DNA from: Variovorax sp. PAMC26660
GTDB taxonomy: Bacteria; Pseudomonadota; Gammaproteobacteria; Burkholderiales; Burkholderiaceae_C
DNA: 64,000 nt
Direction of reading: 5' to 3'
NCBI RefSeq assembly: GCF_014302995.1
Contig: NZ_CP060295.1
Span: forward strand, 372,001 to 436,000
This document shows positions 1-15,130 of the stretch, piece after piece (position 1 is the first letter of the stretch; each line of letters opens with the position of its first letter). The translations under genes were made by a program, and so were the position numbers. Under the pieces are notes generated by a model. That model had not been told where the DNA came from and did no database searches. It worked only from the letters and a program-made list of their open reading frames with translations.

Positions 1-1926
1 CGAATCCGCCGCATCGACGGCCAGCGCAGGGATGCCGGCGGGCAACTGCATGCGGTCTCGCAAATGGGCCTGCGTGAGCACCAGCGCAAGCCGGCTGTCT
101 TGCACCATGTAGGCGATGCGGTCGGCCGGGTATTCGGGGTCCAGCGGCACATAGGCACCGCCGGCCTTCATGACCGCGAGAAGTGCAACCACCAGGTCGA
201 TGCCGCGCTCCAGCGCCACGCCGACCTTGGTTTCGGGTCGCACGCCGCTTTCGATCAGGCGGTGCGCCAGCCGGTTGGCCCGCTGGTTGAGTTCGCGATA
301 GCGGAGTGCTTCTTTCTCGAAAACCACCGCGATGGCATCGGGGTGCACCGCAGCCTGCAACTCGATCAGGCCATGCACGGTGGCGGTTGCGCTCTGGTCT
401 TGCGCACAAGCGCCCCATCGCGCGAGCTGTGCGTGCTCCGTTTCGTCGAGCAACTGCAGATCGCGCAACGTGCATGCCGGCTCGGACACGAGGGCTTCGA
501 GCACGCACCGGTAGTGGCTCGCCAGCCGCTCGATCGTTCCCGGCTCGAACAGTTCTGCCGCGTAGCGGAACGCGGCCCGGATGCTGCCGTCTTCGCACTC
601 GATGGTTTCGAGGATCAGCTCGAACGGCGCAGCGCGCTCCCCGAGATCGATGCGGCGCACCTGCAAGCCGGGCCATCCGCGCAACGGCCGGTCGCCTTCG
701 CCCAGGTGGTTGAACATGACCTGGAACAGCGGCGAGCCGGCGTGTGCGCGGTCCGGGCGCAGCGCCTGTACAAGCCGCTCGAACGGCAGATCCTGATGCG
801 CCTGTGCTTCGAGCGAGGTGTCGCGCACCTGTGCCACCAACTCGGACAGGCGCATGCGCGCCTCCATGCGCGCGTCCATCATCACGGTGTTGATGAAGGC
901 GCCCACCACGCCCGCCGTCTCGGGCCGGTTGCGGCCTGCAACGGGCACACCGACACGGACTTCGTCCTGCCCGCTGTAGCGAAAGAGCAAGGCATGGAAC
1001 GCCGCAAGCAACACCGGGAAAAGGGTGCCGCCCTGCTCGCGCGCGTGCTGCTTCAGTTCGCGTGCCAGTTGCGCCGGCACTTCGAGTGTGTGCTGCGCCG
1101 CGCTGTACTTCGCATCGGCCGAACGCGGCCGATCGGTTGTGAGTTCGAGCACAGGCTGGCTGCCGCCGAGCCGGCGCTGCCAGTAGGCCAGTTGGCGCTC
1201 GCCCTCGGCGCCTTCGAGCCACTTGCGCTGCCACAGTGCGAAGTCGATGTAGCGGACCTCTGGCTCGGGCATGCCAGCGGTGGGTGCAGCACCCACCCGT
1301 TGCGCGTAAAGGCGCGCCAGCTCGTCGAGGATAAGCTCGACCGACCAAGCATCGGAGCCGATGTGATGCATCGTCAGCAGCAGTTGATGGTCTCCATCGG
1401 CCATCTTCAACAACCTGCCGCGCAGCAACGGCCCGGTCGTCAGGTCGAAGGGCGTGCGGCAGACCTCGCGCACGATCTCGCCGAAGCGAGATTCACGGGC
1501 CTGCGCATCCAGCGCGCTCAGATCGACAAAGGGAATCGTGATGCTGCTCGTGGGCTCGACACGTTGCTCGGGCAGGCCATGAGGGCCCGAGCTGAAGACA
1601 GTGCGCAGCGTGTCGTGGCGCATCGCGAGCGCATGCACCGCGTCCTGCAATGCGGCAACGTCCAGCGGCCCGGAGAAGCCCAGGCCGCCGCCGACGTGAT
1701 AGGCGGTGTTGCCCGCATCGAGTTGCCACAGGAACCACTGCCCTTGTTGGGCGAAGGAAACCGGCACGGCAGCGCCGTCGTCGGCGCCACGCACGATGGC
1801 ATCGCGCGACGGGCGCGCGGGCGTGGCAGCGGCATCGCCGTCGCGCCGCAGCCGGCGCTGCAGCATGCTCAATTGCGCGGGGGACAGTTTTGCCCGGCGC
1901 TCGGACAGATCCTTGCTTTCGCTCAT
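1..1926 (-). CDS. Non-ribosomal peptide synthetase, N-terminal part (C domain and start of A domain)
   Basis: Open from an ATG at 1926 to the left edge, giving 642 codons with no stop; the rest lies outside the window. After a short N-terminal linker a full condensation domain covers about residues 40-470, with the core motif HHIGSDAW where the family has HHxxxDG. An adenylation domain then begins with the usual GVALERGIDLVVALLAVMKA and GGAYVPLDPEYPADR signatures and is cut before its substrate-code residues. The start overlaps the stop of the upstream polyketide gene as ATGA, implying translational coupling. By position this C domain should accept the polyketide-extended chain from the KS-AT-KR-ACP protein and add the next amino acid. 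Which amino acid cannot be told here. Confidence 0.93.
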   Translation of the reverse strand, partial: MSESKDLSERRAKLSPAQLSMLQRRLRRDGDAAATPARPSRDAIVRGADDGAAVPVSFAQQGQWFLWQLDAGNTAYHVGGGLGFSGPLDVAALQDAVHALAMRHDTLRTVFSSGPHGLPEQRVEPTSSITIPFVDLSALDAQARESRFGEIVREVCRTPFDLTTGPLLRGRLLKMADGDHQLLLTMHHIGSDAWSVELILDELARLYAQRVGAAPTAGMPEPEVRYIDFALWQRKWLEGAEGERQLAYWQRRLGGSQPVLELTTDRPRSADAKYSAAQHTLEVPAQLARELKQHAREQGGTLFPVLLAAFHALLFRYSGQDEVRVGVPVAGRNRPETAGVVGAFINTVMMDARMEARMRLSELVAQVRDTSLEAQAHQDLPFERLVQALRPDRAHAGSPLFQVMFNHLGEGDRPLRGWPGLQVRRIDLGERAAPFELILETIECEDGSIRAAFRYAAELFEPGTIERLASHYRCVLEALVSEPACTLRDLQLLDETEHAQLARWGACAQDQSATATVHGLIELQAAVHPDAIAVVFEKEALRYRELNQRANRLAHRLIESGVRPETKVGVALERGIDLVVALLAVMKAGGAYVPLDPEYPADRIAYMVQDSRLALVLTQAHLRDRMQLPAGIPALAVDAADS

Positions 1927-4900
1927 GATGAAAAACTCGCAGTGGAACGGGTCGCGTCGGCGGCTTCGGGATCGCTCTCGATCTCTTCGATCAGCCGCAG
2001 TTCGACCAGCGCAGCCAGCTCGGCGATGGTCGGGGCCTTGAAAAAAGCGGCGGGATGCAGCTCGACGCCATAGGCCTTGCGCACCCTGGACAGCAACCGG
2101 ATTGCCAGCAGCGAATCGCCGCCCAGCTCGAACAGGTTGTCGTTCGCGCCCAGCGGCGCAATGCCCAACGCTTCGGTCCAGAACTCGGCAAGCCCCTCCT
2201 CCAGATCACCTTCCGGAGCGACGAACGCGGTCTGGAGCACCGGGCGCGGATGACCCGAACGGGCCTGCGCCACGGGCTCGTCGTCCAGCGCGTCGAACAG
2301 GCCATCGAGCGGACGCAGGCGCGGCGCAAAAGGCGAGATGGAGACCACGGTCTGCGGCAGATCGGAGCCGTTGGCGATGCGCTCGAAGGCAAGCACGCCG
2401 GTGTGCTCGTCCAGGCCCACGCCTTCGGGCATGTCCATATCGACCGCCACGCCCACATCGCGCCAGGCATCCCAGTTGACCGAAAACACCGGCAGCGAGG
2501 AACTGCGCCGGTGCGCGTTCGCCAGCGCATCGAGGTACGCATTGGCGGCCGCATAGTCACTGCGACCCAGGCCGCCGATGAGGCTCGCGACCGAGGAGCA
2601 CAGCAGCACGAAGTCGAGCGGCTCGGCACGCAACGCATCGAGCAGCGCGAGGGTGCCCGCGATCTTGGGTGCGAACGCCGCCGCCACCAGCGCCTGCGTT
2701 CGCTGGGCGATCATGCCGCGATCAGGCTGGACGACCGCGTGGACCACACCGTTCACCGCGCCGAAACGCTCGTGCACGGCAGCCAGTGCGCTGCGCAACT
2801 GCGCGGGATCGGTGACGTCGGCCGACACCGCCATGATCTGCGCGCCACTCGCTTCAAGCTCGATCAGTTGCTGCAGCCTGCGACGCAGCGACGCGGGCTG
2901 GTCAACCGATGCGGCAAGGCGTGCCCACTCCGAGCGTTCGGGCAGCGGCGTGCGACCGAGCAGCACCAGCCTGGCCTGCCATGTCTTGCTGAGATAGCGC
3001 GCCAACGCGAGGCCGACGCCGCCCAGGCCGCCGGTGATGAGGTACACGCCCCCTTGGCGCAGACGCTGCACGCCCGGGGTCTGCACCGGCAGCGGCTCGT
3101 AGGTCTTGATCCAGCGATGCGGCCCGCGGTAGGCCACGACGAATTCGTCCTGCGGGGCAGCCGCCTCCTCGACGACCCTGCGTGCCAGTTCGGTTTCGGC
3201 AGCGCTTTCAGGCGCCGGCAGCACCACGTCCACGACGCGACAGGCGATGGACGGCGATTCCTGGCCAAGCACCTTCGCGATGCCCAGCACGGTCGCCTTC
3301 TCGGGCGCGAGTGCCTCGGTGCCGGCAACATCCTCCACGCGGTCGGTGACCACCGTGAACGCAAGTGGCGGCCGGACCGAGCCGTCGACGCTGTCGAGCG
3401 CCTGCGCCAACGCAAGCAGGCTGAAGTAGCCAGCCTCGAAGGCCGCGTCATGCGAGGCCACGGGCTTGTCGCCATCAAGGCTCCACAGATGGAAGAGGCG
3501 CGTGACGGGGCCGGCTTCGGCCTCGACTTCACGCAGCAACGCTTCATGATCGGCGCGCTCGGCCGCACGCACGGTGTATTGCCCTTCGGCGGTGCGCGCG
3601 AACTTCTTTCCGCGCAAGGCCAGGATCACGCGCTCGCCCCGTTCGCGCAAGGTGCGTGCAAGACGGTCGGTGAAACTGTTCGCATCGCCAAGCACCAGCG
3701 TGCAGCCCGACGCCACGGCTGTCGCCTGGCCCGGTGGCAGCACGGCACGCTTCCAGCCCGGCGCATAGAAGAGACCCGGCGCGGTGCTGTCCACCGGGCG
3801 CACGGTTTCACCCGGTTCCACCCAGAAGCGGCGGCGCTGGAAGGCGTAGGTGGGCAGCGGCACACGACGCGGCTCGGGGCCGGTGCGGCACGCGGCCCAG
3901 TCGATGTCCACACCCACGGTCCACAGGCCTGCAACCGCATTCGCCAATTGCTGGGCATTGCGCGCGAGCTGTTGCGGATGCGCCTGGCTGGCCCAGATGC
4001 CTGCGGCCGATTGGCTGTCGGGATGCTGGCGCGCCAGGCCGGCGAGCGTTTCTCCGGGGCCCACTTCGAGCAACACGCGACCGGGCCTGGAAAATATCTC
4101 GCGCAGGCCGTCGGCGAAGCGCACCGTGCCGCGCAGGTGCCGGCCCCAATAGGCGGGACTCGTTGCCTCTTCAGCGGTGATCGGCTTGCCGGTCACGTTC
4201 GAGATGAAGGGAATGCGCGGTGCGTGTCTAGGCACCGATGCGATCAGGCGTTCAAGCGCGGCAACCATGGGCTCGACCAGCCGCGAGTGCGAGGCCATGG
4301 ACACATGCAGGCGACGCGGCTGGTGCTGGCGCGCGAGCAGTGCTTCTTCAGCGCGCGCAATGGCATCGGCCGGACCTGCCAGCACGCAAAGCTGCTCGCC
4401 ATTCACCACGGCCAGGTCGCAGCCTGTGGCAAGGAAAGGCGCGAGTTCCGCTTCGGACAGCGGCACCGCGGTCATGGCGCCGGGTGCCAGCGTCTGCATC
4501 AGGCGGCCACGCGCGGCGACGATGCGCAGCGCGTCTCCCAGAGAGAACACGCCTGACAGGCAGGCGGCGACGTACTCGCCCAGGCTGTGTCCCAACAACA
4601 AGGCTGGCTGGACGCCGCAGCTCATCCACCAGCGTGCCATCGCGTACTCGACGGCGAACAGCGCCGGTTGCGCAAACTCGATGCGGAACAGGCGCTCGTT
4701 CGCCGCCTGTTCTTCGCCGACGGCGGGGAACAGCAATGCGAGCAGGTCGATGCCGCTGTCGGCCTTGAGCACGACGGCGCAGCGGTCGAGTTCGTCGCGG
4801 TAGACGGCGCTGTCGCGGTAGAGGGCTTCGCCCATCAGCGCATGCTGCGTGCCGCCACCCGGAAACAGAAACGCGACTTCGGGCGCAGTCGCCGCGGTCT

Positions 4901-6481
4901 GGGTCGCTGCGACCGCAGGCGAAGCAAGCATGTCCGCAGCCAGTGCGGGCTGGTTCGCGACCACCGCGCTGCGCCATGCAAAGGCACGTCGGCCGCTCTG
5001 CAGCGTGTGAGCCACGTCTTCGAGCATCTGCCCTTCGTTCGACCGCAGATGCGCCGCGAGTTGCGTGCGCCCTTGGCCGAGGGCCGTTTCGTCTTTCGCC
5101 GAGAGCGGCAAGACCTGCCATTGCGAGGTCTTCGCCGCCGCGTGCACCTGCGGCGCCTCTTCGAGCACCACATGCACATTGGTCCCGCCGATGCCGAACG
5201 AACTCACACCCGCGCGGCGCGGTGTGCTGCCTTCGGGCCAGGGCTTGCCTTGCGCGCTCACATAGAACGGGCTGCCCGCAAAGTCGATCTGCGGATTCGA
5301 CTGCTCGAAATGCAGGCTCGGCGGCAGCGTGCGGTGCTTGAGCGCCATCGCCGCCTTGATCAGCCCCGCCACGCCGGCCGCCGCATCGAGGTGGCCGACA
5401 TTGGTCTTCACCGAGCCCACGGCGCAGAAGCCGCGCCGCTCGGTGTCGGAACGGAAGGCCTGCGTGAGCGCCGCAATCTCGATGGGGTCGCCCAGCGTGG
5501 TGCCGGTGCCGTGCGCTTCGACGTAGCCGATGGTGTCGGCCGAGACACCCGCAATCAGTTGCGCCGCGCGGATCACTTCCGCCTGCCCATCGACGCTGGG
5601 CGCGGTGAAGCCGACCTTGGCCGAGCCGTCGTTGTTGGCCGCCGTGCCCTTGATGACCGCGTGAATGGTGTCGCCGTCGCGCAGCGCTTCGTCCAGGCGC
5701 TTGAGCACGACCACGCCGGCGCCGCTGCCGATCACCGTGCCATCGGCGTCGGCATCGAAGGCGCGGCAATGACCATCGCGCGAGAGGATCGCGCCGGCCT
5801 GGTAGCGGTAGCCGCCTTCTTGCAACAGGTTGAGCCACACGCCACCGGCCAGGGCCATGTCGCAGTCGTGGCTCAGCAGGGCCTGGCAGGCGGTGTGCAC
5901 CGCGGTGAGCGATGTCGAGCAGGCGGTCTGCACGGTCACCGCGGGGCCGCGCAGGTTGAGCTTGTAGGCGACACGCGTGCACAGCGAGCCGCCGGAGTTG
6001 CCGCTCATCAGCCCCAGCAGGTCGGCAATGCCGGTGTGCGCGCCGAGGCCGAAGGACGGCAGCAGGTTGCGGATCAGGTAGACATTCGCGCCCTCGCCCG
6101 CATAGACCCCCACCTTGCCGGGCCAGCGTTCAGGGTCACAGCCAGCATGCTCCAGCGAGGCCCACGCGCATTCCAGAAAAACGCGCTGCTGCGGATCGAG
6201 GTTCTCGGCCTCGCGCGGCGTGTAGCCGAAGAAGCCGGCGTCGAACTGGTCGAAGCCCTCGAACAGCACGCCGGCCTTCACGTAGTCGGGGTCGTCCAGC
6301 AGGGCTTGCGGCACGCCGCGTTCGCGCAACTGCTCGTCGGTGAAGGTCGACACGGATTCCACGCCGTCGCGGATGTTGCGCCAGAAGGCGTCCACATCGT
6401 CGGCGCCGGGAAAGCGCCCGGCCATGCCGACGATGGCGATCTCCAGGCCTGTCGGCTCGGCGGGTTCGTTGAAGGTGGACA

Positions 6482-6482
<1 letters not shown>
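1923..6482 (-). CDS. Type I polyketide synthase module KS-AT-KR-ACP of the lipopeptide cluster
   Basis: A single module of 1519 residues. The ketosynthase covers about 12-440, with Cys188 in TACSTS, His324 in HGTGTTLGDP and His364 in NVGHLDAAAG. The acyltransferase covers about 535-840, with Ser633 in GHSLGEY and MASH at 729-732, a motif that separates malonyl from methylmalonyl poorly here. The ketoreductase has the nucleotide-binding GGLGGVG near 1151 and Tyr1310/Asn1314 in DYAAANAY. An acyl carrier protein has Ser1457 in LGGDSL. No dehydratase or enoyl reductase is visible, so the expected product is one two-carbon (possibly branched) extension left at the beta-hydroxy stage. The start shares one base with the stop of the FAAL-NRPS (TGATG) and the stop overlaps the next NRPS (ATGA), placing this module between them. 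Confidence 0.95.
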
Positions 6483-11782
<5,300 letters not shown>

Positions 11783-11850
11783 ATCTACCCTTTGCCAGGC
11801 GACGCCGAAGGCATCGCAGCTTCAAGATGTGTGCGTCCGCCGGCAACGAC

Positions 11851-12603
11851 TCAGGCGAAGGCACGGGGCGCAAGGCCGACTCCCGAGACGACCTGGCCCA
11901 GCCGCCGTGCCAGCGCCGCGAGAAACGTGGCCTCGTGCTGCCGGATGAAAAAATGACCACCCTCGAACCAGTCCAGGGTGAAGAAGCCGCCGGACTCTTC
12001 CGACCAAGCGGCCATCTCTTGCGCGTCGATGTCGTCCTCGCGCCCAGCGAAGGCATGCACGGGCAGCGGCAGCTGAGGCTGGTTCGCCACATCGCCGTGG
12101 TCGTAGCTGCGGCAGACGCGATAGTCGGCACACATCACATCCAGCGTGATGCGCATGAGCTCTGCGTTGGCGAATACCTCCTCGGGCGTGCCGCCCTGCT
12201 TGCGCAGCTCGGCAATCAGGGAGGCGTCGTCTTCCTTGCCGTCGAAACGCTCAGGATTGCGCCGCGAAGGTGCAGCGCAGCCAGACACCAGCAGCGCGCG
12301 CGGCAAAGGCCGTTGCAATGCCTGGAGCTTGCGGGCAACCCCATACACCAGCAGCGCGCCCATGCTGTGCCCGAAGATTGCGAAGTTGCCGTGCATCGCA
12401 GTGGCCTGCTCGGCGCACAGACGGGTGACCAAAGCATCGAAGTCTTCGACGAAGGCTTCGCCCATGCGGGCGCCGCGCCCCGGCAACTCCACCGGCACGA
12501 GATGGACCCAGGCCGGCAGGAAACGGCGCCAACGCAGGTACATCGTGGCGCTCGCGCCGGCGCACGGCAGGCACAACAGTGTGAGAGGCGCCCGTGAGGT
12601 CAT
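11851..12603 (-). CDS. Type II (editing) thioesterase of the siderophore cluster
   Basis: A 250-residue alpha/beta hydrolase of the GrsT/TesA type that frees mis-primed carrier domains in NRPS/PKS assembly lines. It shows the early LLCLPCAGASA loop, the nucleophile Ser80 in FGHSMG, an acidic residue around 190 in GREDDID, and His217 in EGGHFFI. The chosen ATG at 12603 shares a base with the MbtH stop (TGATG), so the two are translationally coupled; a longer in-frame extension back to 12759 only overlaps MbtH in another frame and was discarded. It is not fused to an NRPS, so chain release is probably done by another domain outside the window. Confidence 0.93.
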   Translation of the reverse strand: MTSRAPLTLLCLPCAGASATMYLRWRRFLPAWVHLVPVELPGRGARMGEAFVEDFDALVTRLCAEQATAMHGNFAIFGHSMGALLVYGVARKLQALQRPLPRALLVSGCAAPSRRNPERFDGKEDDASLIAELRKQGGTPEEVFANAELMRITLDVMCADYRVCRSYDHGDVANQPQLPLPVHAFAGREDDIDAQEMAAWSEESGGFFTLDWFEGGHFFIRQHEATFLAALARRLGQVVSGVGLAPRAFA

Positions 12604-12863
12604 CAGCCGGCCACGTTCCCCGCGACTGGTGCGCCTGCCTGCAGCTCTTGCTGCTGCATCCAGTCGCGCAGCGACCTGGGCCGCATGTCGGTCCAGTGGC
12701 CTTCGACGTAGGCGAGGACGGTTTTCTTGTCGCCCTTGACCCCCTCGACGGCCGCCCATCCGGCGGGAACGGCCTTCCAGTGGGGCCAGATCGAGTGCTG
12801 GTCTTCGCGATTGACCAGAACGATGAAGGTCTCGTCTTCGCGGTCAAAGCAACTGGTCGACAT
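12603..12863 (-). CDS. MbtH-like protein
   Basis: A small 86-residue protein of the MbtH family, whose members bind NRPS adenylation domains and are needed for their folding or activity. The family pattern is clear: FIVLVNREDQHSIWPHW near the N-terminus, VPAGW, and the C-terminal helix with DMRPRSLRDWM, including the conserved tryptophans. The start at 12863 was chosen because the family begins a few residues before the FDRED segment; in-frame codons further upstream up to 12944 look untranslated. It is the first gene of the biosynthetic run and overlaps the thioesterase. A 210-base stretch separates it from the FecR-like gene and is the likeliest place for the sigma-dependent promoter. Confidence 0.95.
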   Translation of the reverse strand: MSTSCFDREDETFIVLVNREDQHSIWPHWKAVPAGWAAVEGVKGDKKTVLAYVEGHWTDMRPRSLRDWMQQQELQAGAPVAGNVAG

Positions 12864-13073
12864 CGGTGCATCCTTGTGTGATTGAACAGAAGGAGCGCCC
12901 GGTGGCCGGTCGTGGACCGCATCGAATCGCGGCGCCCCTGCCAACAGGACGCTTCGCGGGCCAATCTGTTCATTTCACGATGCGCCCGCGGGCACGATCG
13001 CATTCGCCGGGCTTTGACGGCGAGGCAGGAGCAGGAACGCGCGGCGCGGCGCGCGTTCGCATGGCGTCTGGCG

Positions 13074-13322
13074 TTAGTTGTTGGCCTGAGGCGCGGCGTC
13101 GGGCGATTCGTCGCCATCACCGAAGTCATTGGCCGGCGGCACGAAGCCCGCGAGCAGCCAGAGCTGCGCGGCCTTGTCGTAGGCGCGGCGATGCGAAGGC
13201 TCGGCGAGGAGCCAGGCCGTCATTTCGGTGCGTGCCGCATCGTCGAAGCGCTCGCGATCGTGTTCGCGCTGCACCCAATCCCATGCGGTGTTCCAGATGG
13301 GATCGTCTTTTTCCTGAGTCAT
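13074..13322 (-). CDS. Small FecR-type N-terminal (DUF4880-like) protein, stand-alone
   Basis: An 82-residue protein beginning MTQEKDDPIW. Its core, with AWDWVQREHD, EMTAWLLAEPSHRRAYDKA and LWLLAGF, matches the cytoplasmic sigma-binding domain found at the N-terminus of FecR/PupR-type anti-sigma regulators. There is no membrane segment and no periplasmic FecR domain, so it cannot sense a receptor itself. It lies between the ECF sigma factor and the MbtH gene in the same direction, which suggests it modulates that sigma factor, as an anti-sigma or co-activator. The ATG at 13322 was picked because upstream in-frame residues to 13661 run into the sigma gene in another frame and lack family resemblance. 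The family link is by eye. Confidence 0.78.
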   Translation of the reverse strand: MTQEKDDPIWNTAWDWVQREHDRERFDDAARTEMTAWLLAEPSHRRAYDKAAQLWLLAGFVPPANDFGDGDESPDAAPQANN

Positions 13323-13441
13323 TCTTGAAGCCGCTCGCGTTGTCCGTGCAGGCCGGGTCTGGAACGCTCCCTGCCAATGCACGCGTTCGCGCATTCTCGC
13401 GGGAAACGGGCCTGTCCCCTTCCGCGCCCGATGGCTGGCCT

Positions 13442-13975
13442 CTAACGCCCGTCGCTTTCGAGCAGCAGATGGCCGCAGGACTTGATGGCCGTCGCGGCCT
13501 CGGCGATCAGGCCGTTCACGAGGCCCAGCGCGCAACCCAGACGCGCGGCGATTTCGCGCTGTGTCAGGCCTTCGAGGCGGTAGAGCTCGAACACCAGCCG
13601 CGTTCTCGGGGCGAGCCCGCAGAGGACCTTGTCGATTGCGGTAATGACCTGGCGCTCGCACATCATGCGGTCAGGCGTGGCGGCGCCCGGCACGTCGAGC
13701 AGTTCCACGTCCACGTCGAAGGTGCGATAGCTGGCTTCGACGCGGTGACGGCGACAGTAGTCCAGCGCCATGTTGCGCACCACCTGGCAGCAATAGCCGA
13801 TGGGACGGTCGGCATGCCGGACGCAGGGGCCATCGACGATCTTCAGGTAGGCGTCTTGCACGACATCGTCGGCCAGGTCCGCCGTGTTGACGATCTTCCG
13901 GGCCACGCGCCAGAGCTGGGGCCGGTTGGCGATGAATACCTCCCCGAGCGAAGGCTCGGACGAATGCACTGGCAT
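13442..13975 (-). CDS. ECF RNA polymerase sigma factor, iron-starvation type
   Basis: A 177-residue sigma-70 family protein with only regions 2 and 4, as in extracytoplasmic-function sigma factors of the FecI/PvdS kind. Region 2 shows RKIVNTADLADDVVQDAYLK and region 4 shows LEGLTQREIAARLGCALG. The start at ATG 13975 is supported by a strong AGGAGG ribosome site some 14 bases upstream; an earlier in-frame ATG at 14092 would put the Fur-like site inside the gene. It stands first in the siderophore locus, all other biosynthetic genes following in the same direction, so it most likely drives them when iron is scarce. Its own transcription is probably controlled by Fur through the site at 14052-14070. 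Confidence 0.93.
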   Translation of the reverse strand: MPVHSSEPSLGEVFIANRPQLWRVARKIVNTADLADDVVQDAYLKIVDGPCVRHADRPIGYCCQVVRNMALDYCRRHRVEASYRTFDVDVELLDVPGAATPDRMMCERQVITAIDKVLCGLAPRTRLVFELYRLEGLTQREIAARLGCALGLVNGLIAEAATAIKSCGHLLLESDGR

Positions 13976-14051
13976 GTTCAACACCTCTTCCTCCTGTGAG
14001 CGAGCCGAAACGGGCCGCAAGTCCGACGTACTACTTTCGATGCACAAATCT

Positions 14052-14070
14052 AAATAAGAATCATTTCTAT
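14052..14070. promoter_or_regulatory. Fur-box-like operator in the sigma factor / PPTase divergent region
   Basis: The 19 bases AAATAAGAATCATTTCTAT form an AT-rich imperfect palindrome around GAATCATTTC and match the classical 19-base Fur box at roughly 11 positions. It lies in the only AT-rich pocket of a GC-rich neighbourhood, about 80 bases upstream of the sigma factor start, where a Fur repressor would block transcription in iron-replete cells. It may also affect the divergent phosphopantetheinyl transferase gene. Assignment is by eye. Confidence 0.6.
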
Positions 14071-14296
14071 ATATATGCGGATTTCGAGTCATCTTGATGA
14101 CCCTTTGGGATCAACTTTTAAACAAGTGTTGTGAGGCCCCCGGGAGCATTCGGCAACGCGAATCACGTGGCCCGGAGATCCGCTGGAAACGCGGAGCCCG
14201 GCATCGCATATGCGGGGGATCGCGATGATAGTCCACTTCGCACCGTGTCATCATCCACAAAATTTGCGATCGCGGCCAATGCGCTGCAGCCCCTTC

Positions 14297-15100
14297 ATGC
14301 CAAGCGCCGCCTCTCTGCTTCCCTTGCCCGCGGGCGACATTCACCTCTGGTTCTGCTTTCACGGCAAGTCCGGCAGCCCTGCGTTGAACGAGGCCTGTCG
14401 CGCGTTGTTGACGCCCGACGAGCTGTCGAAGCAAGACCGTTTCCACTTCGCGAGCGACCGTTATCGCTACCTGCTGACGCGAGCATTGGTGCGCTCGGTG
14501 CTGTCGCGCTATGCGCCGGTGCACGCACAAGCCTGGCGTTTCGCCCTCGGCCCTTTCGGACGTCCTCGCGTCGAGACGCCCATCGTCGAAGAAGGCCACG
14601 GCCTGGACTTCAACCTGAGCCACGCCGACGGCCTCATCGTGCTGGCGCTCGCGCGACATATCGACCTGGGCGTCGATGCCGAAAACGTCGGACGCAAGGC
14701 GGCGCTCGATGTTGCCGATCACTTCTTCTCGCCCGTCGAAGCAAAAGCATTGGGCGCACTGCCACCCGCTCTCCAGTCCGAACGCTTCTTCGAGCTGTGG
14801 ACATTGAAAGAGAGCTACATCAAGGCACGCGGCATGGGCTTGCAGATCCCGCTCGACAGCTTCAGCTTCGCGCTGGACGAGAACGACTGCACCATCGAAT
14901 TCGCGCTCGCAGATTCGAGCGATGACGCGGCGCAACGCTGGCATTTCTGGCAATTCCAGCCGACCCCCGAGCACTTGGTGGCCCTGTGCGCTGCGCCGGA
15001 AAAATCGACCACCACACGCATCGTGTGCCGTGAGGTCGCACCGCTGCAATGGGAGAGGCCATTGGAGGTTCGCGCGACCCGCGAAAGCGCGCCCATCTAA
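14297..15100 (+). CDS. Sfp-type 4'-phosphopantetheinyl transferase
   Basis: This enzyme transfers the phosphopantetheine arm of coenzyme A to the serine of carrier domains, here presumably the ACP/PCP domains of the adjacent assembly line. The Sfp/EntD signatures are present: DFNLSHADG, LGVDAENVGR (metal-binding acidic residues) and FFELWTLKESYIKARGMGL. The length of about 268 residues is normal. Start is uncertain: ATG 14297 gives MPSAASLLPLP directly before the conserved DIHLWFC segment, but in-frame ATGs at 14279 and 14210 exist and none has a good ribosome site. It is transcribed away from the ECF sigma factor and shares the intergenic region with the Fur-like site. Confidence 0.9.
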   Translation: MPSAASLLPLPAGDIHLWFCFHGKSGSPALNEACRALLTPDELSKQDRFHFASDRYRYLLTRALVRSVLSRYAPVHAQAWRFALGPFGRPRVETPIVEEGHGLDFNLSHADGLIVLALARHIDLGVDAENVGRKAALDVADHFFSPVEAKALGALPPALQSERFFELWTLKESYIKARGMGLQIPLDSFSFALDENDCTIEFALADSSDDAAQRWHFWQFQPTPEHLVALCAAPEKSTTTRIVCREVAPLQWERPLEVRATRESAPI

Positions 15101-15130
15101 AATCCTGCCCCTCTCCCCGATCCCCTCCCC

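Noticed and set aside
64..2073. A 669-codon forward frame at the left edge
   Set aside because: The minus strand holds an NRPS with condensation and adenylation motifs over the same bases; the forward frame has Arg/His/Gln-rich noise only.
12864..13073. A PvdS-like promoter (TAAAT-N-CGT) before MbtH
   Set aside because: Only a GAAAT and a CGT with wrong spacing (20 bases) could be found; too weak to annotate.
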